64,000 nt of DNA from Pseudooctadecabacter sp. (GCF_020627745.1 NZ_JAHDGE010000007.1:24482-88481); one strand, 5' to 3'; counted from the first letter of the stretch, positions 44,754 to 58,306 are shown. Made by a program: numbers and translations. Notes: generated by a model not told the origin, from the letters alone.

Positions 44754-45536
44754 TTACAGCTGCGGCTCAAGCCGCTTTTCCGAGGCGTACAAAGTGCCAC
44801 CGGCGTAATACGCCATGACCTTTTCTTCCTCCAAAAGCGTGACTTCCGTCGCAGATTTGGTTGCAGGGATGCCCGGGAAATTATGGGCATAAAGCGATTT
44901 GACCGTGACCCGGTCGGTGCCGATCCGGCACAGATTGATCGGGATCAGGCGCATCTGGCCGGACCCTTCGGGGTTCAGATCCATTTGCAGGAAACGGACC
45001 AGCTGTTCGGGCACGTCGACCCACATGTCCGTCACGCGACCCACGACCTCACCGTCACCGGACACAACCGGCTTGCCGCGCGGATCACGACCGGCGGAAT
45101 GGGCAAACTCGGGCAGGCTCGCCATGGGGCGGATTTTGACATGGCCGTGGCCGTCAAGCTCCGGCACATCACGGCGCGGCGCCCAGGCGGCAGGACCGAC
45201 GCCATCGACCATCGGATCACCGGTGGGCACATAGGGCGACCCTGCGGCCTTGGACGTGCGCGCAAGCGCGAGGGTTTCGCGTTTGTGCGCCAACTCGTTC
45301 TCAAGGCTGGGCACTGTCACCTGACCGCGCCCGTGCGGCAGATCAAAGGTCTTTGGCTTTGGCACCGGAAACGGCCCCTGGTTGGGCGCAATATTGCCGT
45401 CGTCATCCTCCAACGGATAACCTTCGCGCATGTTCTCCGTTTGCAGGTAATAGATCAGCCCCGCAAAGAAGATGTAGAACAGCCAGATGGCTGCACTCGC
45501 CAGATCGAAATTTCCAAAAAAGTCTACGCCAACCAT
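44754..45536 (-). CDS. puhA: Photosynthetic reaction centre H subunit PuhA
   Basis: 260 residues. One transmembrane helix at about 11-31 ([20 protein letters not shown]), then the cytoplasmic PRC-barrel domain with [20 protein letters not shown] near 160-180 and LIPINLCRI. The H subunit caps the L/M core, which is not encoded in the window. It follows lhaA by 16 bases. In relatives puhA also has its own promoter inside lhaA; I could not identify one by eye. Confidence 0.97.
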   Translation of the reverse strand: MVGVDFFGNFDLASAAIWLFYIFFAGLIYYLQTENMREGYPLEDDDGNIAPNQGPFPVPKPKTFDLPHGRGQVTVPSLENELAHKRETLALARTSKAAGSPYVPTGDPMVDGVGPAAWAPRRDVPELDGHGHVKIRPMASLPEFAHSAGRDPRGKPVVSGDGEVVGRVTDMWVDVPEQLVRFLQMDLNPEGSGQMRLIPINLCRIGTDRVTVKSLYAHNFPGIPATKSATEVTLLEEEKVMAYYAGGTLYASEKRLEPQL

Positions 45537-45552
45537 GGGTATGTCCTCCGTC

Positions 45553-46986
45553 TTAGGTTGGGAAATCCGCCAGACCGAATTTGGTCTTGGCGGTTCCGGT
45601 CATCGCCCGGACCCGCACAAGCGGCCCCAACACGATGAGAGTGATAAACAGCAGGCCAATCTCCGTGTGATACACGACAGAATAGCCCGTGGATGGCGTG
45701 GCGAGCGCCTCTCCAAAGGTTCCCTGAGTAGCAAGGCCACCGACAACGTCCCGCAGGCCGCCCCCGATCACCGTAGACAGCCCGGCGGCAGTGGCCTGCG
45801 CGGCCCCCCACGCACCAAGCGCCAGACCGCGCCCCGCCAGCCCGCCTGCGGGCATGGTCATGGCAGCGGTCAACGTGGCGACCGAAAACAGGCCCCCACC
45901 AAGGCCGATGGCAAATGCCCCGGCAAAGAACAAAGCACCGCTGTCCAGCGGGGCTGCAAAGATGACGGAACTGAAGGCAATCAATCCCACGAGGAGTCCA
46001 CGGCCTGCGATCCGGTAAGGGTCCGTGGCCTTCGCCAACCAGCGCGCGGCTGCCGCAAACCCCAGCAACGCGCCAATGGCCCACGCCGCCGTCAGCAACG
46101 TCGTTGATGACACGCTGAGGCCAAGGATCTCCCCCCCGTAAGGCTCCAGCAATACGTCCTGCATATTGAACGCCATCGTCCCGAGGAAGACGACCGCCAG
46201 CAAACGCCCCGCCGTCCCGCCTGACGTGAAGTCCGCCCAGGCATCGCCAAAGGTCGGCTTGGGTGCGGCGCGTTCTTCCCGCGACATCGGCTTGACCTTC
46301 TCCTGCTTCCACAGGGCGATCAGGTTCAGAACGATGGTGACAACGGCGGCCCCTTGCACGACCTGCACCAGCTTCAACTCGCTAAAGTCACGCAGCAGGG
46401 TGCCGATGATAATGGCGGCCACCAGCATCCCCAGCAGGAACATCACATAAAGCAGCGCCACCACCCGTGGCCGCGTTTCATCATCCGCGCGGTCAGCCGC
46501 CAGCGCCAGACCGGCCGTCTGGGTCATGTGCATGCCCACACCCGTCAGCAAAAACGCCAGACCGGCGGCAAACTGCCGCGCGCCTTCGGGGATATCGACC
46601 GCAGTATTGCCCGACAGCACCAACAGCGCCATCGGCATGATCGCCAAGCCACCAAACTGCCACAACGTCCCAAACCAGAGGTAGGGGATACGTTTCCAAC
46701 CAATCGCACTGCGATACGTGTCCGATTTGAACCCCAGAAGCGCGCGGAACGGGGCCGCCAGCACCGGAATGGCAATCATCACCGCCACGATCAACGCAGG
46801 CACACCCAGTTCCACAATCATCACGCGGTTCAACGTGCCCAGCAACAACACGCCCGCCATGCCAACGGACACCTGAAACAGCGCCAACCGCAACAACTGC
46901 CCCAGGGGCAGACCAACGCTGGCTGCATCCGCAAAGGGCAGCATCCTCAGGGTCACTTTTTGCAAATCGGCAGCGCGGAAAATCAT
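45553..46986 (-). CDS. lhaA: Light-harvesting 1 assembly protein LhaA (PucC-family MFS)
   Basis: 477 residues, twelve transmembrane helices, BCD/PucC family of the major facilitator superfamily. [20 protein letters not shown] near the N-terminus, followed by [20 protein letters not shown], is diagnostic. LhaA helps insert LH1 polypeptides and bacteriochlorophyll. The ATG at 46986 overlaps the bchM stop by four bases, so the in-frame upstream start inside bchM was discarded. A second family member is at 59206-60462. Confidence 0.93.
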   Translation of the reverse strand: MIFRAADLQKVTLRMLPFADAASVGLPLGQLLRLALFQVSVGMAGVLLLGTLNRVMIVELGVPALIVAVMIAIPVLAAPFRALLGFKSDTYRSAIGWKRIPYLWFGTLWQFGGLAIMPMALLVLSGNTAVDIPEGARQFAAGLAFLLTGVGMHMTQTAGLALAADRADDETRPRVVALLYVMFLLGMLVAAIIIGTLLRDFSELKLVQVVQGAAVVTIVLNLIALWKQEKVKPMSREERAAPKPTFGDAWADFTSGGTAGRLLAVVFLGTMAFNMQDVLLEPYGGEILGLSVSSTTLLTAAWAIGALLGFAAAARWLAKATDPYRIAGRGLLVGLIAFSSVIFAAPLDSGALFFAGAFAIGLGGGLFSVATLTAAMTMPAGGLAGRGLALGAWGAAQATAAGLSTVIGGGLRDVVGGLATQGTFGEALATPSTGYSVVYHTEIGLLFITLIVLGPLVRVRAMTGTAKTKFGLADFPT

Positions 46987-47668
46987 GGCCGTCCCCCGAA
47001 CCGCAGACACTGCGAAATGTAGAAACCGGATGTCACACGCTCGACCTCTGCCAGCCGTCCGTGCACACCTGCTATGCGCAGATCATTGGCCAGTTTATGC
47101 GTGTTGTGCGGCACCATCACGGGCGACCGGTCCGCGCGCGGAAACAGCTTTCCCACCCGAAACATCGCCATCAATAGCGGCGTCTTGGGGGCGAGGGTGA
47201 AGATAAACTTGCCGCGGATGCGCCGCTCGTTGGCCTTCAACAGGCTCACCAACGTCGCATCATCGTAATAGATCATCGAATCCATGGCCACTGCGTGGTC
47301 AAACGAGCCATGGGCCGGGTCCATCATATCCCCCGCCGTGAACGTGATCCGCCGCCGCAGGTGATCCGGGCAGCGCGCCTCGGCAATCTTGATGATCTCC
47401 GGCGCGATATCGACGGCCACAACCTCGGCCCCGCGTTCGGCCAGAGCAACCGCCTTGGCCCCCGTCCCGCAACCGGCATCCAGTATCCGGCACCCGGTCA
47501 GATCATCCGGCAACTGGCCCAACATAACCGCCCGCATCCGATCACGCCCCGCGCGCACGGTCGCACGGATACCCGACACCGGCGCGTCAGAGGTCAGACG
47601 CTCCCATGTCTGGGTCGCCGTACGGTCGAAATAATGTTCGACCCGGTCGCGTGTGGCGTCATAGCTCA

Positions 47669-47669
<1 letters not shown>
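46983..47669 (-). CDS. bchM: Mg-protoporphyrin IX O-methyltransferase BchM
   Basis: SAM-dependent methylation of Mg-protoporphyrin IX, the step after BchH/I/D chelation. 228 residues; RVEHYFDRTATQTWERLTSD is the family N-terminus, ILDAGCGTGAKAVALAERGA the SAM motif I near residues 64-83. The ATG at 47669 overlaps the bchL stop by one base (TGATG). The C-terminus ends GFYISQCLRF, typical of BchM/ChlM. Confidence 0.95.
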
Positions 47670-48577
<908 letters not shown>

Positions 48578-48598
48578 TCACAGCCGGGCCCAACGCCC

Positions 48599-48664
48599 CG
48601 CTTCTTTGGTTCAAAAATATGCCGGGGGGAGTCCGCAGGACGGGGGGCTGGCCCCCCTCCCCGC
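48599..48664. repeat. Double-hairpin repeat, copy A, between bchL and bchH
   Basis: Two adjacent inverted repeats: GTCC-GCA-GGAC (48631-48641), then GGGGGG-CTGG-CCCCCC (48642-48657), after an A-rich lead. A second, diverged copy with compensating changes lies in bchB at 52388-52455. Sequences like this are widespread between genes in Rhodobacteraceae. It may act as a mobile palindromic element or an mRNA stabiliser between bchH and bchL. Confidence 0.75.
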
Positions 48665-48695
48665 TCGCCGCAGGCGCATATGCCATGGGTCATGC

Positions 48696-51600
48696 TCATT
48701 CCGCTGCAATCCCCTCCAACCGGTCTTCCAGGGCATCTGCCGCATCCTGCAGCCCCGCCAATGTATCCTCATCCGGCGACCAGTACGCACGGTCCGATGC
48801 TTCCAGCAGGCGCGACGCCATCCGCACCGACGCCTGCGGGTTGAGCGCCGCCAGCCGTTCCCGCATCTCTGCATCCAGAACGAAGGTCTCGCTCAGCTTT
48901 TGATAGACCCAAGGCTCCACCTGTCCGGTCGTGGCCGACCAGCCCAACGTGTTGGTGATATGCGCCTCGATCTGACGCACGCCCTCGTGGCCATGCTCCA
49001 ACAGCGCCTCAAAGAACCGTGGGTTCAGCGCACGACTGCGGGTCTCCAATGCGACCTGATCCTTCAATGTGCGCACCTTCGCGGCCCCACGGGTCTGGTC
49101 CCCGATATAGACCGCCGCATCTTCACCCTTGGCGCGCTTCACAGCACGGGCAATGCCCCCCAGCGTGTCGAAATAATGGTCCACCGTGGTGACACCCAAT
49201 TCAACACTTTCAAGGTTCTGATAGGCGACATCCACATCCTTCAACGCGGCCTGCAACAGGTTGGCGTTCTTCGTGGGCTTGCCGTCCATTCCATACGCGA
49301 AGGACTTGCGCGCCTCATAGGCGTCGGCCAACTCGTCCTCACCCTCAAACGCAGAACTGTCGACAAGGGAATTTACGTTGGACCCATAGGCCCCTTCCGC
49401 ATTTGAGAAGACCCGTAAAGCCGCCTCTTCCATGCTGCACCCCATCTCGTTGGCGTAGGCCAGCGCATGGGCGCGCACATAATTCTGATCCAGCGGTTCA
49501 TCCGCGACAGCCGCCTTGAACGCCGCTTCTGCCAGCATCCGTGTCTGCAACGGCAGCAGATCGCGGAAAATACCCGACAGCGTCATGATGACATCCACAC
49601 GCGGACGCCCCAGCTCCTCCAACGGGATCAAATCCGCGCCGGACAAGCGGCCGTAATAATCAAACCGGGGTTTCGCCCCCAGCAGACCCAAAGCCTGCGC
49701 AATCGGCACGCCGTCGGATTTGATATTGTCCGACCCCCACAGCACCAAAGCCACCGTGCGCGGCACGCTCGCATGGGTTTCCAACAACAGCTCCGCCTGC
49801 CGCACGCCGTCTTGCATGGCAAAGGCGGTTGGCATCCGGAACGGATCAAAGGCATGAATGTTACGCCCGGTGGGCAAAATCTCGGGGCTGCGGATCACGT
49901 CACCGCCGGGCACCGGTGCCACATAGCGCGCCGACAAGGCCTTCATCAGGCCGTCCAACTCCCCAGACGCCAGCATGCGACGCTTCGCATCGGCACGATC
50001 GGGGGCGGTCTCGAACGACATAAGGTTTAACATCGCCTCAGCGTCCGCATCGGCCATGGTCCGGCCCACAATGTGCAAACCATCGGTGATCAGCGCGTCT
50101 TCAGTCTCAAGCAACGTCAGCCACAGCGCATCGGGCGCAACGCCGCCCATATCGACAGCCTCCGCCTGTGCGGCAATCAACTCCTCCAACGCAGCCGCAT
50201 CAGGATCACCCGCAGGCAATCCCCGCCATCGCGTCAGGCTGTCCTTCAACTCGGCCAGCCCCTTATACAGCCCCGCCGACTGCAACGGCGGCGTCAAATG
50301 CGTGACGGTCACAGCGCCGGATCGCCGTTTGGCCAGCGTCGCCTCGGACGGGTTGTTGGCCGCATAAAGGTAGACATTCGGCATCTCACCCATCAGCCGG
50401 TCCGGCCAATCCCGCGCGCCCAATCCGGCCTGCTTTCCGGGCATAAATTCCAACGCGCCGTGCATCCCGAAATGCAGCACCGCATCAGCGCAGTACGTAT
50501 TGCGAAGCCACAAATAAAACTGGGCAAAGGCATGGGTCGGGGCAAAGCCCTCTTCAAACAGCAACCGCATCGGGTCGCCCTCATAGCCAAAGGTCGGCTG
50601 GACGCCCACGAAGACATTGCCAAAATGCGCCCCCAGAACGAAAACACCCCGTCCGTCCGATTGAACCTTGCCGGGGGCAGGCCCCCAAACAGATTCTATC
50701 TCGGCCAAAGGCGGCGTGTTCGCGACGATGTGATCGGCACTGACATGCGCCGCGACATTCGCCTCTTGTCCATATTGCGCGGCATTGCCCTGCAAAATCG
50801 CCGCCCGCAGGTCGTCCACCGTGGCAGGCACTTCAACGTCGTAGCCGTCTGCTTTCATCCGCGTCAGCGTGTTGAACAGGCTCTCGAAAACCGACAGGTA
50901 GGCCGCCGTACCCACAGCCCCCGCATTGGGTGGAAAACCAAACAGAACCACCGCAACCTTCTTGTCGGCATTCGCAGCGCGATGCAGATGCGCCAGGCGC
51001 TGCACTTTCTCGGCCAGACTGTCGATCCGCTCATGGCACGGCGCCATGGCCTTTTCTTTGGCCTGACACCGATGCGCACAGCCGGCACAGCCTTCGGGCC
51101 CGTGACGTCCGGCAAAAACGGTCGGCGACATCGCACCATCAATTTCAGGCAGCGCGACCAGCATCGTCGTCTCAACCGGCCCAAGCCCCTGCTTGCCCTC
51201 GGCCCACTGACCAAGTGTCTGAAACTCAAGCGGCTGTGCATTCACATAAGGCACATCAAGCCGTGTCAGAGCCTCAATCGCCGCGTCATTGTCGTTATAC
51301 GCCGGCCCACCCACAAGGCTGAACCCGGTCAACGACACCATCGCATCGACACCGTCAAAATAGGCATCCATGGCCGGACGCCCGTCAAGGCCCCCCGCAA
51401 AGGCAGGCACCGGCTGCAGGCCCTTGGCCTCAAACGCACGAATAACGGCGTCATAATGCGCCGTATCGCCCGCCAGAATATAGGACCGCAGCATCAGCAG
51501 CCCCACCTTGGGCCCGTCTGTTTCGGGCAATTCAGACAGGTCCGTAACAATGCCCTCAGCGGGCAAATCTGGGTGATATAGTCCCGTTTCAGGATAGTCG

Positions 51601-52229
51601 CGCGGGGCCTCAACGGTGATCCCACCCCACTCATGCCGCGTGGCATAGCGGGCAAGCAACATCCGCAACATCTGTTCGATGTTCTCGTCAGACCCGCCCA
51701 GCCAGTACTGCATGCACAAAAACCACGTCCGCAGGTCCTGCGCCTTGCCGGGGATCAGCCGCAGGATCTTCGGCAACCGCCGCAGCATCTTCATCTTCTT
51801 GGCGCCCGACGCGCTGTCATGGCTTTTCGCGCCGCGCAGCTTCTTCAACAAAGCCATGGGCCCGGAGGCGGGCTTGGACATGTCCAAGTCGCCCATCTTG
51901 GTCATTTGCACAATCGCCGGGTCCGCAATGACGCCGACAAACGCATCCAGATCATCGCGCCGCGCCTGCATTGCAGGCACAATCGCGTTCAACTGATCCT
52001 CAAGAAACACCAGATTGCCGACAATAATGTCTGCCTGACCCACAGCCTTCACAGCCGCGTCCTTCGCCGCCGGGTTCGCTTCCCACTCCGCGGACGCAAA
52101 AACCTCAACCGTGAGGCCCGGAAACTCCGCCGCCATCTTCGGCGCAAGCCGCGCAATCGGGCCAGCGGTGTGCTGGTCCAACGTCACAATCACGACGCGG
52201 TAGGGGATATGATCAACACTATCGCGCAA
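48696..52229 (-). CDS. bchH: Magnesium chelatase subunit H, BchH
   Basis: Porphyrin-binding catalytic subunit of Mg-chelatase, 1177 residues, the normal size. [15 protein letters not shown] at the N-terminus, [15 protein letters not shown] near residue 410 and [19 protein letters not shown] near 610 are characteristic CobN/BchH blocks. No ATG lies at the expected N-terminus; a TTG at 52229 ([13 protein letters not shown]) with GAAGG seven bases upstream is the likely start and overlaps bchB by 11 bases. BchI and BchD are not in the window. Confidence 0.95.
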   Translation of the reverse strand: MRDSVDHIPYRVVIVTLDQHTAGPIARLAPKMAAEFPGLTVEVFASAEWEANPAAKDAAVKAVGQADIIVGNLVFLEDQLNAIVPAMQARRDDLDAFVGVIADPAIVQMTKMGDLDMSKPASGPMALLKKLRGAKSHDSASGAKKMKMLRRLPKILRLIPGKAQDLRTWFLCMQYWLGGSDENIEQMLRMLLARYATRHEWGGITVEAPRDYPETGLYHPDLPAEGIVTDLSELPETDGPKVGLLMLRSYILAGDTAHYDAVIRAFEAKGLQPVPAFAGGLDGRPAMDAYFDGVDAMVSLTGFSLVGGPAYNDNDAAIEALTRLDVPYVNAQPLEFQTLGQWAEGKQGLGPVETTMLVALPEIDGAMSPTVFAGRHGPEGCAGCAHRCQAKEKAMAPCHERIDSLAEKVQRLAHLHRAANADKKVAVVLFGFPPNAGAVGTAAYLSVFESLFNTLTRMKADGYDVEVPATVDDLRAAILQGNAAQYGQEANVAAHVSADHIVANTPPLAEIESVWGPAPGKVQSDGRGVFVLGAHFGNVFVGVQPTFGYEGDPMRLLFEEGFAPTHAFAQFYLWLRNTYCADAVLHFGMHGALEFMPGKQAGLGARDWPDRLMGEMPNVYLYAANNPSEATLAKRRSGAVTVTHLTPPLQSAGLYKGLAELKDSLTRWRGLPAGDPDAAALEELIAAQAEAVDMGGVAPDALWLTLLETEDALITDGLHIVGRTMADADAEAMLNLMSFETAPDRADAKRRMLASGELDGLMKALSARYVAPVPGGDVIRSPEILPTGRNIHAFDPFRMPTAFAMQDGVRQAELLLETHASVPRTVALVLWGSDNIKSDGVPIAQALGLLGAKPRFDYYGRLSGADLIPLEELGRPRVDVIMTLSGIFRDLLPLQTRMLAEAAFKAAVADEPLDQNYVRAHALAYANEMGCSMEEAALRVFSNAEGAYGSNVNSLVDSSAFEGEDELADAYEARKSFAYGMDGKPTKNANLLQAALKDVDVAYQNLESVELGVTTVDHYFDTLGGIARAVKRAKGEDAAVYIGDQTRGAAKVRTLKDQVALETRSRALNPRFFEALLEHGHEGVRQIEAHITNTLGWSATTGQVEPWVYQKLSETFVLDAEMRERLAALNPQASVRMASRLLEASDRAYWSPDEDTLAGLQDAADALEDRLEGIAAE

Positions 52230-53771
52230 AATGGGCCTTCGCTTCGTAAAGGGTGTCGACAGAAATCTCCGCCAGCCCGCGCTCGGTCGCAAAATTCTCG
52301 GTGTTGCGCCGCGCCTTGCCGCGCACAAAGAACGGAATCTTCTTCAACTCGCGTTCCGCATCATCAAGCCAGATGACATTGTCGTCCGCATTCTTCTGAT
52401 CCGAAAACTCCAGGGGGGACGCCGCAGGCGTGGGGGACTGGTCCCCCTCCACGACGCGCGGCTTGGCCTGACCGCCATGATGGCTCGCCCCCGCATCATC
52501 GTGAAATTCAAAATCCTCACGGAACATGTGCAACAGGTGCTCTTCGAGGCCCATCACCAGCGGATGCACCCAGGTGTCAAAGATCACATTCGCACCCTCA
52601 AAGCCCATCTGCGGGGAATAGCGCGCGGGGAAATCCTGCACGTGGACCGGCGCGGAGATCACCGCACAGGGGATGCCCAGCCGCTTGCCGATGTGGCGCT
52701 CCATCTGGGTACCAAGGATCATTTCGGGCTGAAGACGCTCGATCGCTTCCTCGACCTCAAGGTAATCGTCGGTGATCAGCGCCTCGACGCCGTAGTCTTT
52801 GGCCGTCTTGCGAATATCGCGGGCCATTTCACGGTTGAAACACCCCATGCCGCAGACCTCGAACCCCATCTCGTCGCGGGCGATGCGGGCGGCGGCCTTC
52901 ACGTGCGTGCCGTCACCAAACAGGAACACGCGTTTACCGGTCAGATAGGTGCTGTCGACGCTGGCGGCATACCACGGCTGCCGCAACCGGCTTTCGTCGA
53001 TCAATGCGGATTTTCCGGTGATCGCTGCCACTTCCGCGATAAAATCACGGGTCGCACCGGCCCCGATGGGGACGATCTTGGTGTATGGCTGGTCCAGTTC
53101 CCGTTCCATCCAGCGCGCGGCACTTTCGGCGGTTTCAGGATACATCAGCACGTTGAAATGCGCGGCCCCCATGCGGGCGATGTCAGCGGGCGTGGCCCCC
53201 ATGGGCGCGCAGACATTCACGTCGATGCCCATGTCGGACAGCAGACCGGTCAGTTCTTCGATGTCATCACGGTGGCGGAACCCAAGGCCCGTGGGCCCGA
53301 TCAGGTTGCACGTCACCCGCGCGGTGCGCTCCATCGGTTTGGCCAGATGGCGGACGATCTGAAAGAACGTCTCATCACAGCCGAAGTTTTCCTTGCGCTG
53401 ATAGGATGGCAGCTCCAGCGGGATGACAGGAATATCAAAGCCCATCGTTTCGGCCAGACCGGCGGGATCATCCTGAATCAACTCGGCCGTGCAGGACGCG
53501 CCAACGATGATCGCCTGCGGCTTGAACCGGTCCACGGCATCCTGACAGGCGTCCTTGAACAGATGCGCCGTATCCGCGCCCAGATCACGCGCCTGAAAGG
53601 TGGTGTAGCTGACCGGTGGGCGATGATTGCGCCGTTCGATCATAGTGAACAGCAGGTCCGCATAGGTATCGCCCTGCGGCGCGTGCAGCACGTAGTGCAG
53701 GCCCTTCATTCCGGTGGCGACGCGCATTGCGCCGACATGGGGCGGGCCCTCATATGTCCACACCGAAAGCT

Positions 53772-53775
<4 letters not shown>
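52219..53775 (-). CDS. bchB: Dark-operative protochlorophyllide reductase subunit BchB
   Basis: Catalytic partner of BchN, 518 residues. Asp36 in [10 protein letters not shown] matches the unusual Asp ligand of the NB-cluster. Further family blocks are [20 protein letters not shown] and, near the C-terminus, [21 protein letters not shown] hinge before that C-terminal domain (about residues 440-462) is encoded by a copy of a double-hairpin repeat. The start codon and Shine-Dalgarno are buried in a hairpin (53761-53801) and overlap the stop of a 33-codon ORF by ATGA, so translation probably depends on that ORF. Confidence 0.96.
52388..52455. repeat. Double-hairpin repeat, copy B, in frame inside bchB
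   Basis: ACGCC-GCA-GGCGT (52419-52431) then GGGGGA-CTGG-TCCCCC in register with copy A. Stem bases differ from copy A but keep pairing. Flanks also align (TTCTTCTGATCCGAAAACTC against TTCTTTGGTTCAAAAATATG). In bchB it encodes [20 protein letters not shown] in the variable hinge. Confidence 0.7.
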
Positions 53776-55641
<1,866 letters not shown>

Positions 55642-55697
55642 GACGTGATGTTCCCTAAAGGTCTTCAGGAACAAATGTACGCGCCAAAACAGCAAAG

Positions 55698-55715
55698 TGT
55701 CAATTTAGATTTACA
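55698..55715. promoter_or_regulatory. PpsR box 1, bchF-ppaA region
   Basis: TGT-CAATTTAGATTT-ACA, exact TGT-N12-ACA, 57 bases upstream of bchF. PpsR/CrtJ represses photosynthesis genes through this motif, and ppsR is encoded next door. Confidence 0.85.
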
Positions 55716-55742
55716 GTCAGATGGTTTACACACCGTGCAGAT

Positions 55743-55760
55743 TGTCAGCCTCGGCAAACA
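55743..55760. promoter_or_regulatory. PpsR box 2, bchF-ppaA region
   Basis: TGT-CAGCCTCGGCAA-ACA, exact TGT-N12-ACA, with a GC-rich centre unlike the others. It lies 45 bases centre to centre from box 1, a spacing that could allow cooperative binding at the bchF promoter. Confidence 0.65.
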
Positions 55761-55821
55761 GGCAGAACTGTCAACATTTGCTGGGGGTACAGCCCCATTT
55801 AAGGGCATGGCAAAAACAATC

Positions 55822-55839
55822 TGTCAATTACCTTTGACA
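55822..55839. promoter_or_regulatory. PpsR box 3, upstream of ppaA
   Basis: TGTCAATTACCTTTGACA, TGT-N12-ACA with longer dyad arms (TGTCAA/TTGACA). It lies 93 bases before ppaA and could repress the antirepressor gene itself. It matches box 1 in its left arm. Confidence 0.85.
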
Positions 55840-55932
55840 TTGACAGGGTCATGACGGACAATGCTGTCGCGGTTCTGGACGTTGCGGAAAGGATATGCTT
55901 TCCAGCCGGCCAGGTCCCGCAGGAGTTGTGAA

Positions 55933-56748
55933 ATGGCCGAACAGTCAAAGTCGGACAAACGGCCCGCCGACAAGGCGGGGGCGAACGCGTCGGTCGACGC
56001 GCTGGCGTCCCGCGCCCTGTCCGTCGTGGCGAACCGCTCCCCCAAGACGGGTCTTCCCCTCGACAAAGGGCTGGTCAAAAAGCTGCATGACGCTGCCGCG
56101 GCCGGCCTTCACAACGAGGTGCCGGATGTCGTCAGAAGCATGCTTGATCGCGGCATCACGGCTGAGGTGATTGCCGTCCACTACATCCCAGAAGTTGCGC
56201 GTCAGATGGGGGATGAATGGTGCGAGGACGAACTGAGCTTCGGACACGTGACCATCGGTGTGTCCCGTCTTCAGTCCGCACTGCGGGTGTTGGGCAAGGA
56301 CTGGTGGCATGACGCACGGAACCAGACGGACAACAGCACCGGCACCGGCGTCATCGTGATCGTCACAAAGGACGCCTATCATACCCTTGGCGCGTCCATT
56401 CTGTGCGGTCAGCTGCGCCAGATGGGGCTGTCGGTCCGGCTTGCGATGGGGGCCTCCCCGCAGGACCTGCGCGGGATGCTCAAGGACAGCTCTTTTGATG
56501 CCATTCTGATCTCGGCCACCATATTCGAGAGCCTTGATTTCCTGCGTGAATACGTAGAAACTATTCGGAAATCTGTTTCTGGTTCTCCGCCGATCATCGT
56601 TGGCGGGACCGTTTTGGATCAAGAGGCGGATGTGAGGTTGGCAACGGGTGCCGATTTCGCGACAAAAGATCCGATCGAGGCGCTTGAACATTGCGGGCTG
56701 ACAAAGACAACGCGCAACGCAACAATCCAGTCCGGACATCGGACCTAA
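55933..56748 (+). CDS. ppaA: PpsR antirepressor PpaA/AerR family protein
   Basis: 271 residues. A helical N-terminal part (PLDKGLVKKLHDAAAAGLHN) and a cobalamin-binding-like domain with VTKDAYHTLGASILCGQLRQ, whose His matches the residue that ligates B12 in AerR, then MGASPQDLRGMLKDSSFDAI and IIVGGTVLDQEADV. PpaA/AerR counteracts PpsR. The ATG at 55933 follows AGGAG by seven bases; an upstream in-frame ATG at 55861 would give a longer form, and long and short AerR forms are known in Rhodobacter. ppsR begins 35 bases after its stop. Confidence 0.9.
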   Translation: MAEQSKSDKRPADKAGANASVDALASRALSVVANRSPKTGLPLDKGLVKKLHDAAAAGLHNEVPDVVRSMLDRGITAEVIAVHYIPEVARQMGDEWCEDELSFGHVTIGVSRLQSALRVLGKDWWHDARNQTDNSTGTGVIVIVTKDAYHTLGASILCGQLRQMGLSVRLAMGASPQDLRGMLKDSSFDAILISATIFESLDFLREYVETIRKSVSGSPPIIVGGTVLDQEADVRLATGADFATKDPIEALEHCGLTKTTRNATIQSGHRT

Positions 56749-56783
56749 GCCGTGGTGCGCGGCCCCAATCCTCAGGCCACGCT

Positions 56784-58199
56784 GTGACCTCACGCGGAAC
56801 CAAATACTGGGATACGGGTACCATTCCGTTGATCGCGCCGGAAATGCTCGGCGATATCATCGCGGCCCTTGCAGACATTGCCCTCGTGATCAGCGACACC
56901 GGACTGATTAAATCGGTGATCACCAACCCGACCCATGCCGCAATCGAGGATCTGGGTCACTGGGAAGGTCGCGAAGTCGCGGAAACGCTGACAACCGAAA
57001 GCATCCCGAAATTCGAACGTGCGCTTAAAAGTTTTGTCGAGGGCGACCCAGACGCGCGCCCTGTTCAGCTCAATCACGCCAACGACCGCAAGGACCTTGG
57101 CCTGCCGGTGAATTACACATTGCATCATGTGGGACCGGACGGGTCATTGCTGATGCTTGGCCGTGATCTGCGTCCGATTTCGGACATGCAGCAACAGTTG
57201 GTCAAAGCACAGATCGCACTGGAACAGGATTACGAACAGCAGCGCGAATATGACACCCGTTTCCGCGTGCTGATGGAATCCAGCAGGGATGCCGTCGTCT
57301 TTGTCGCTGTGGGCACCGGCCGGATCGTCGATGTCAATTCCATTGCCGCCCGTTTGCTGGGCCGGGACCGTGATGACCTGATCGGGTCCGCCTTCGCACA
57401 GGAATTTGACGGCCGCCGCAAGGGGGAGTTGATGGATGCGCTGTCGTCCTCGGCCCTTGCCGAAGGGCCGTCGTCGCTGGCCGCGCAGACCCGTCACAGC
57501 CGCAAATCAATCCGCGTGCATCCCACGATGTTCCGCGCCACGGGCGAACGGATTATTCTGTGCCGTCTTGATCTGACAGACGGTGGCACCACGGTGTCCG
57601 ATGATCTTCCGGAACGGCTGTCCGGTCTGTTTGACCAGGGCGCCGACGCAATCGCCTTCACCGACTCTGACGGCAATCTGGCGTCCGTGAACGAGGCTTT
57701 TCTCGAACTGACCAATGCCGCCCATGCGCTGAACGTCAAAGGCCGGTCACTGGCGGATTACCTGCATCGCGGCAGCGTCGATCTGCGCGTATTGCTGGAA
57801 AACGCGGCCCGCGTGGGTCACATCCGTCTCTATTCCACCAAGATGGCCGGTGAATTTGGCGAACCCCGCACGGTTGAAATTTCCGCGACCTACCTCAGCG
57901 ATCTGGAACACCCCGGCTACGCGTTTATCCTGCGCGATGCCTCCCGTGCTGATGCCGTCCGCGTGTCCCCCGCCCCTGTGGGTGAGGAAAACGTCAAATC
58001 CGTCATGGAACTGGTGGGCAGCGCCACGTTGAAGGAAATCGTGGCGGAAACCACCGACGTGGTCGAACGCATGTGTATCGAAACCGCGCTTGAACTGACG
58101 TCGAACAATCGTGTCGCTGCGGCAGAAATGCTCGGCCTGTCGCGTCAGTCGCTTTACGTCAAACTGCGCAAATACCACCTTTTGAACAAGAACGTTTGA
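56784..58199 (+). CDS. ppsR: Photosynthesis gene repressor PpsR
   Basis: 471 residues with PAS domains at about 20-140, 160-270 and 290-400, a Q-linker (QQQLVKAQIALEQDYEQQRE) between the first two, and a C-terminal Fis-type helix-turn-helix (NRVAAAEMLGLSRQSLYVKL). Two Cys residues, Cys260 and Cys431, the latter in the HTH region, fit the redox-sensing pair of PpsR/CrtJ. The start is GTG at 56784 with AGG upstream; it begins MTSRGTKYW. Binds the TGT-N12-ACA boxes listed here. Confidence 0.95.
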   Translation: MTSRGTKYWDTGTIPLIAPEMLGDIIAALADIALVISDTGLIKSVITNPTHAAIEDLGHWEGREVAETLTTESIPKFERALKSFVEGDPDARPVQLNHANDRKDLGLPVNYTLHHVGPDGSLLMLGRDLRPISDMQQQLVKAQIALEQDYEQQREYDTRFRVLMESSRDAVVFVAVGTGRIVDVNSIAARLLGRDRDDLIGSAFAQEFDGRRKGELMDALSSSALAEGPSSLAAQTRHSRKSIRVHPTMFRATGERIILCRLDLTDGGTTVSDDLPERLSGLFDQGADAIAFTDSDGNLASVNEAFLELTNAAHALNVKGRSLADYLHRGSVDLRVLLENAARVGHIRLYSTKMAGEFGEPRTVEISATYLSDLEHPGYAFILRDASRADAVRVSPAPVGEENVKSVMELVGSATLKEIVAETTDVVERMCIETALELTSNNRVAAAEMLGLSRQSLYVKLRKYHLLNKNV

Positions 58200-58250
58200 T
58201 CCCTGTGGATCATCGAAGGGTTCTGCGACACCGCCCAGCTGTGTCGCACC

Positions 58251-58268
58251 TGTAAACATGACTTAACA
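58251..58268. promoter_or_regulatory. PpsR box upstream of bchG, distal
   Basis: TGT-AAACATGACTTA-ACA, exact TGT-N12-ACA, 38 bases before the bchG start, 17 bases from the proximal box. Confidence 0.8.
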
Positions 58269-58285
58269 CTTGCTGATTCTACGAC

Positions 58286-58303
58286 TGTAAGCTTATGTTT
58301 ACA
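58286..58303. promoter_or_regulatory. PpsR box upstream of bchG, proximal
   Basis: TGT-AAGCTTATGTTT-ACA inside a longer dyad ACTGTAA/TTACAGT. It ends three bases before the ATG at 58307 and contains the alternative ATG at 58295, so the bchG promoter or leader overlaps the operator. Confidence 0.85.
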
Positions 58304-58306
58304 GTT

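Noticed and set aside
50668..50690. GGGGGCAGGCCCCC palindrome in bchH as a third copy of the double-hairpin repeat
   Set aside because: The flanks do not align with the other copies and the encoded WGPAPGK is ordinary BchH sequence.
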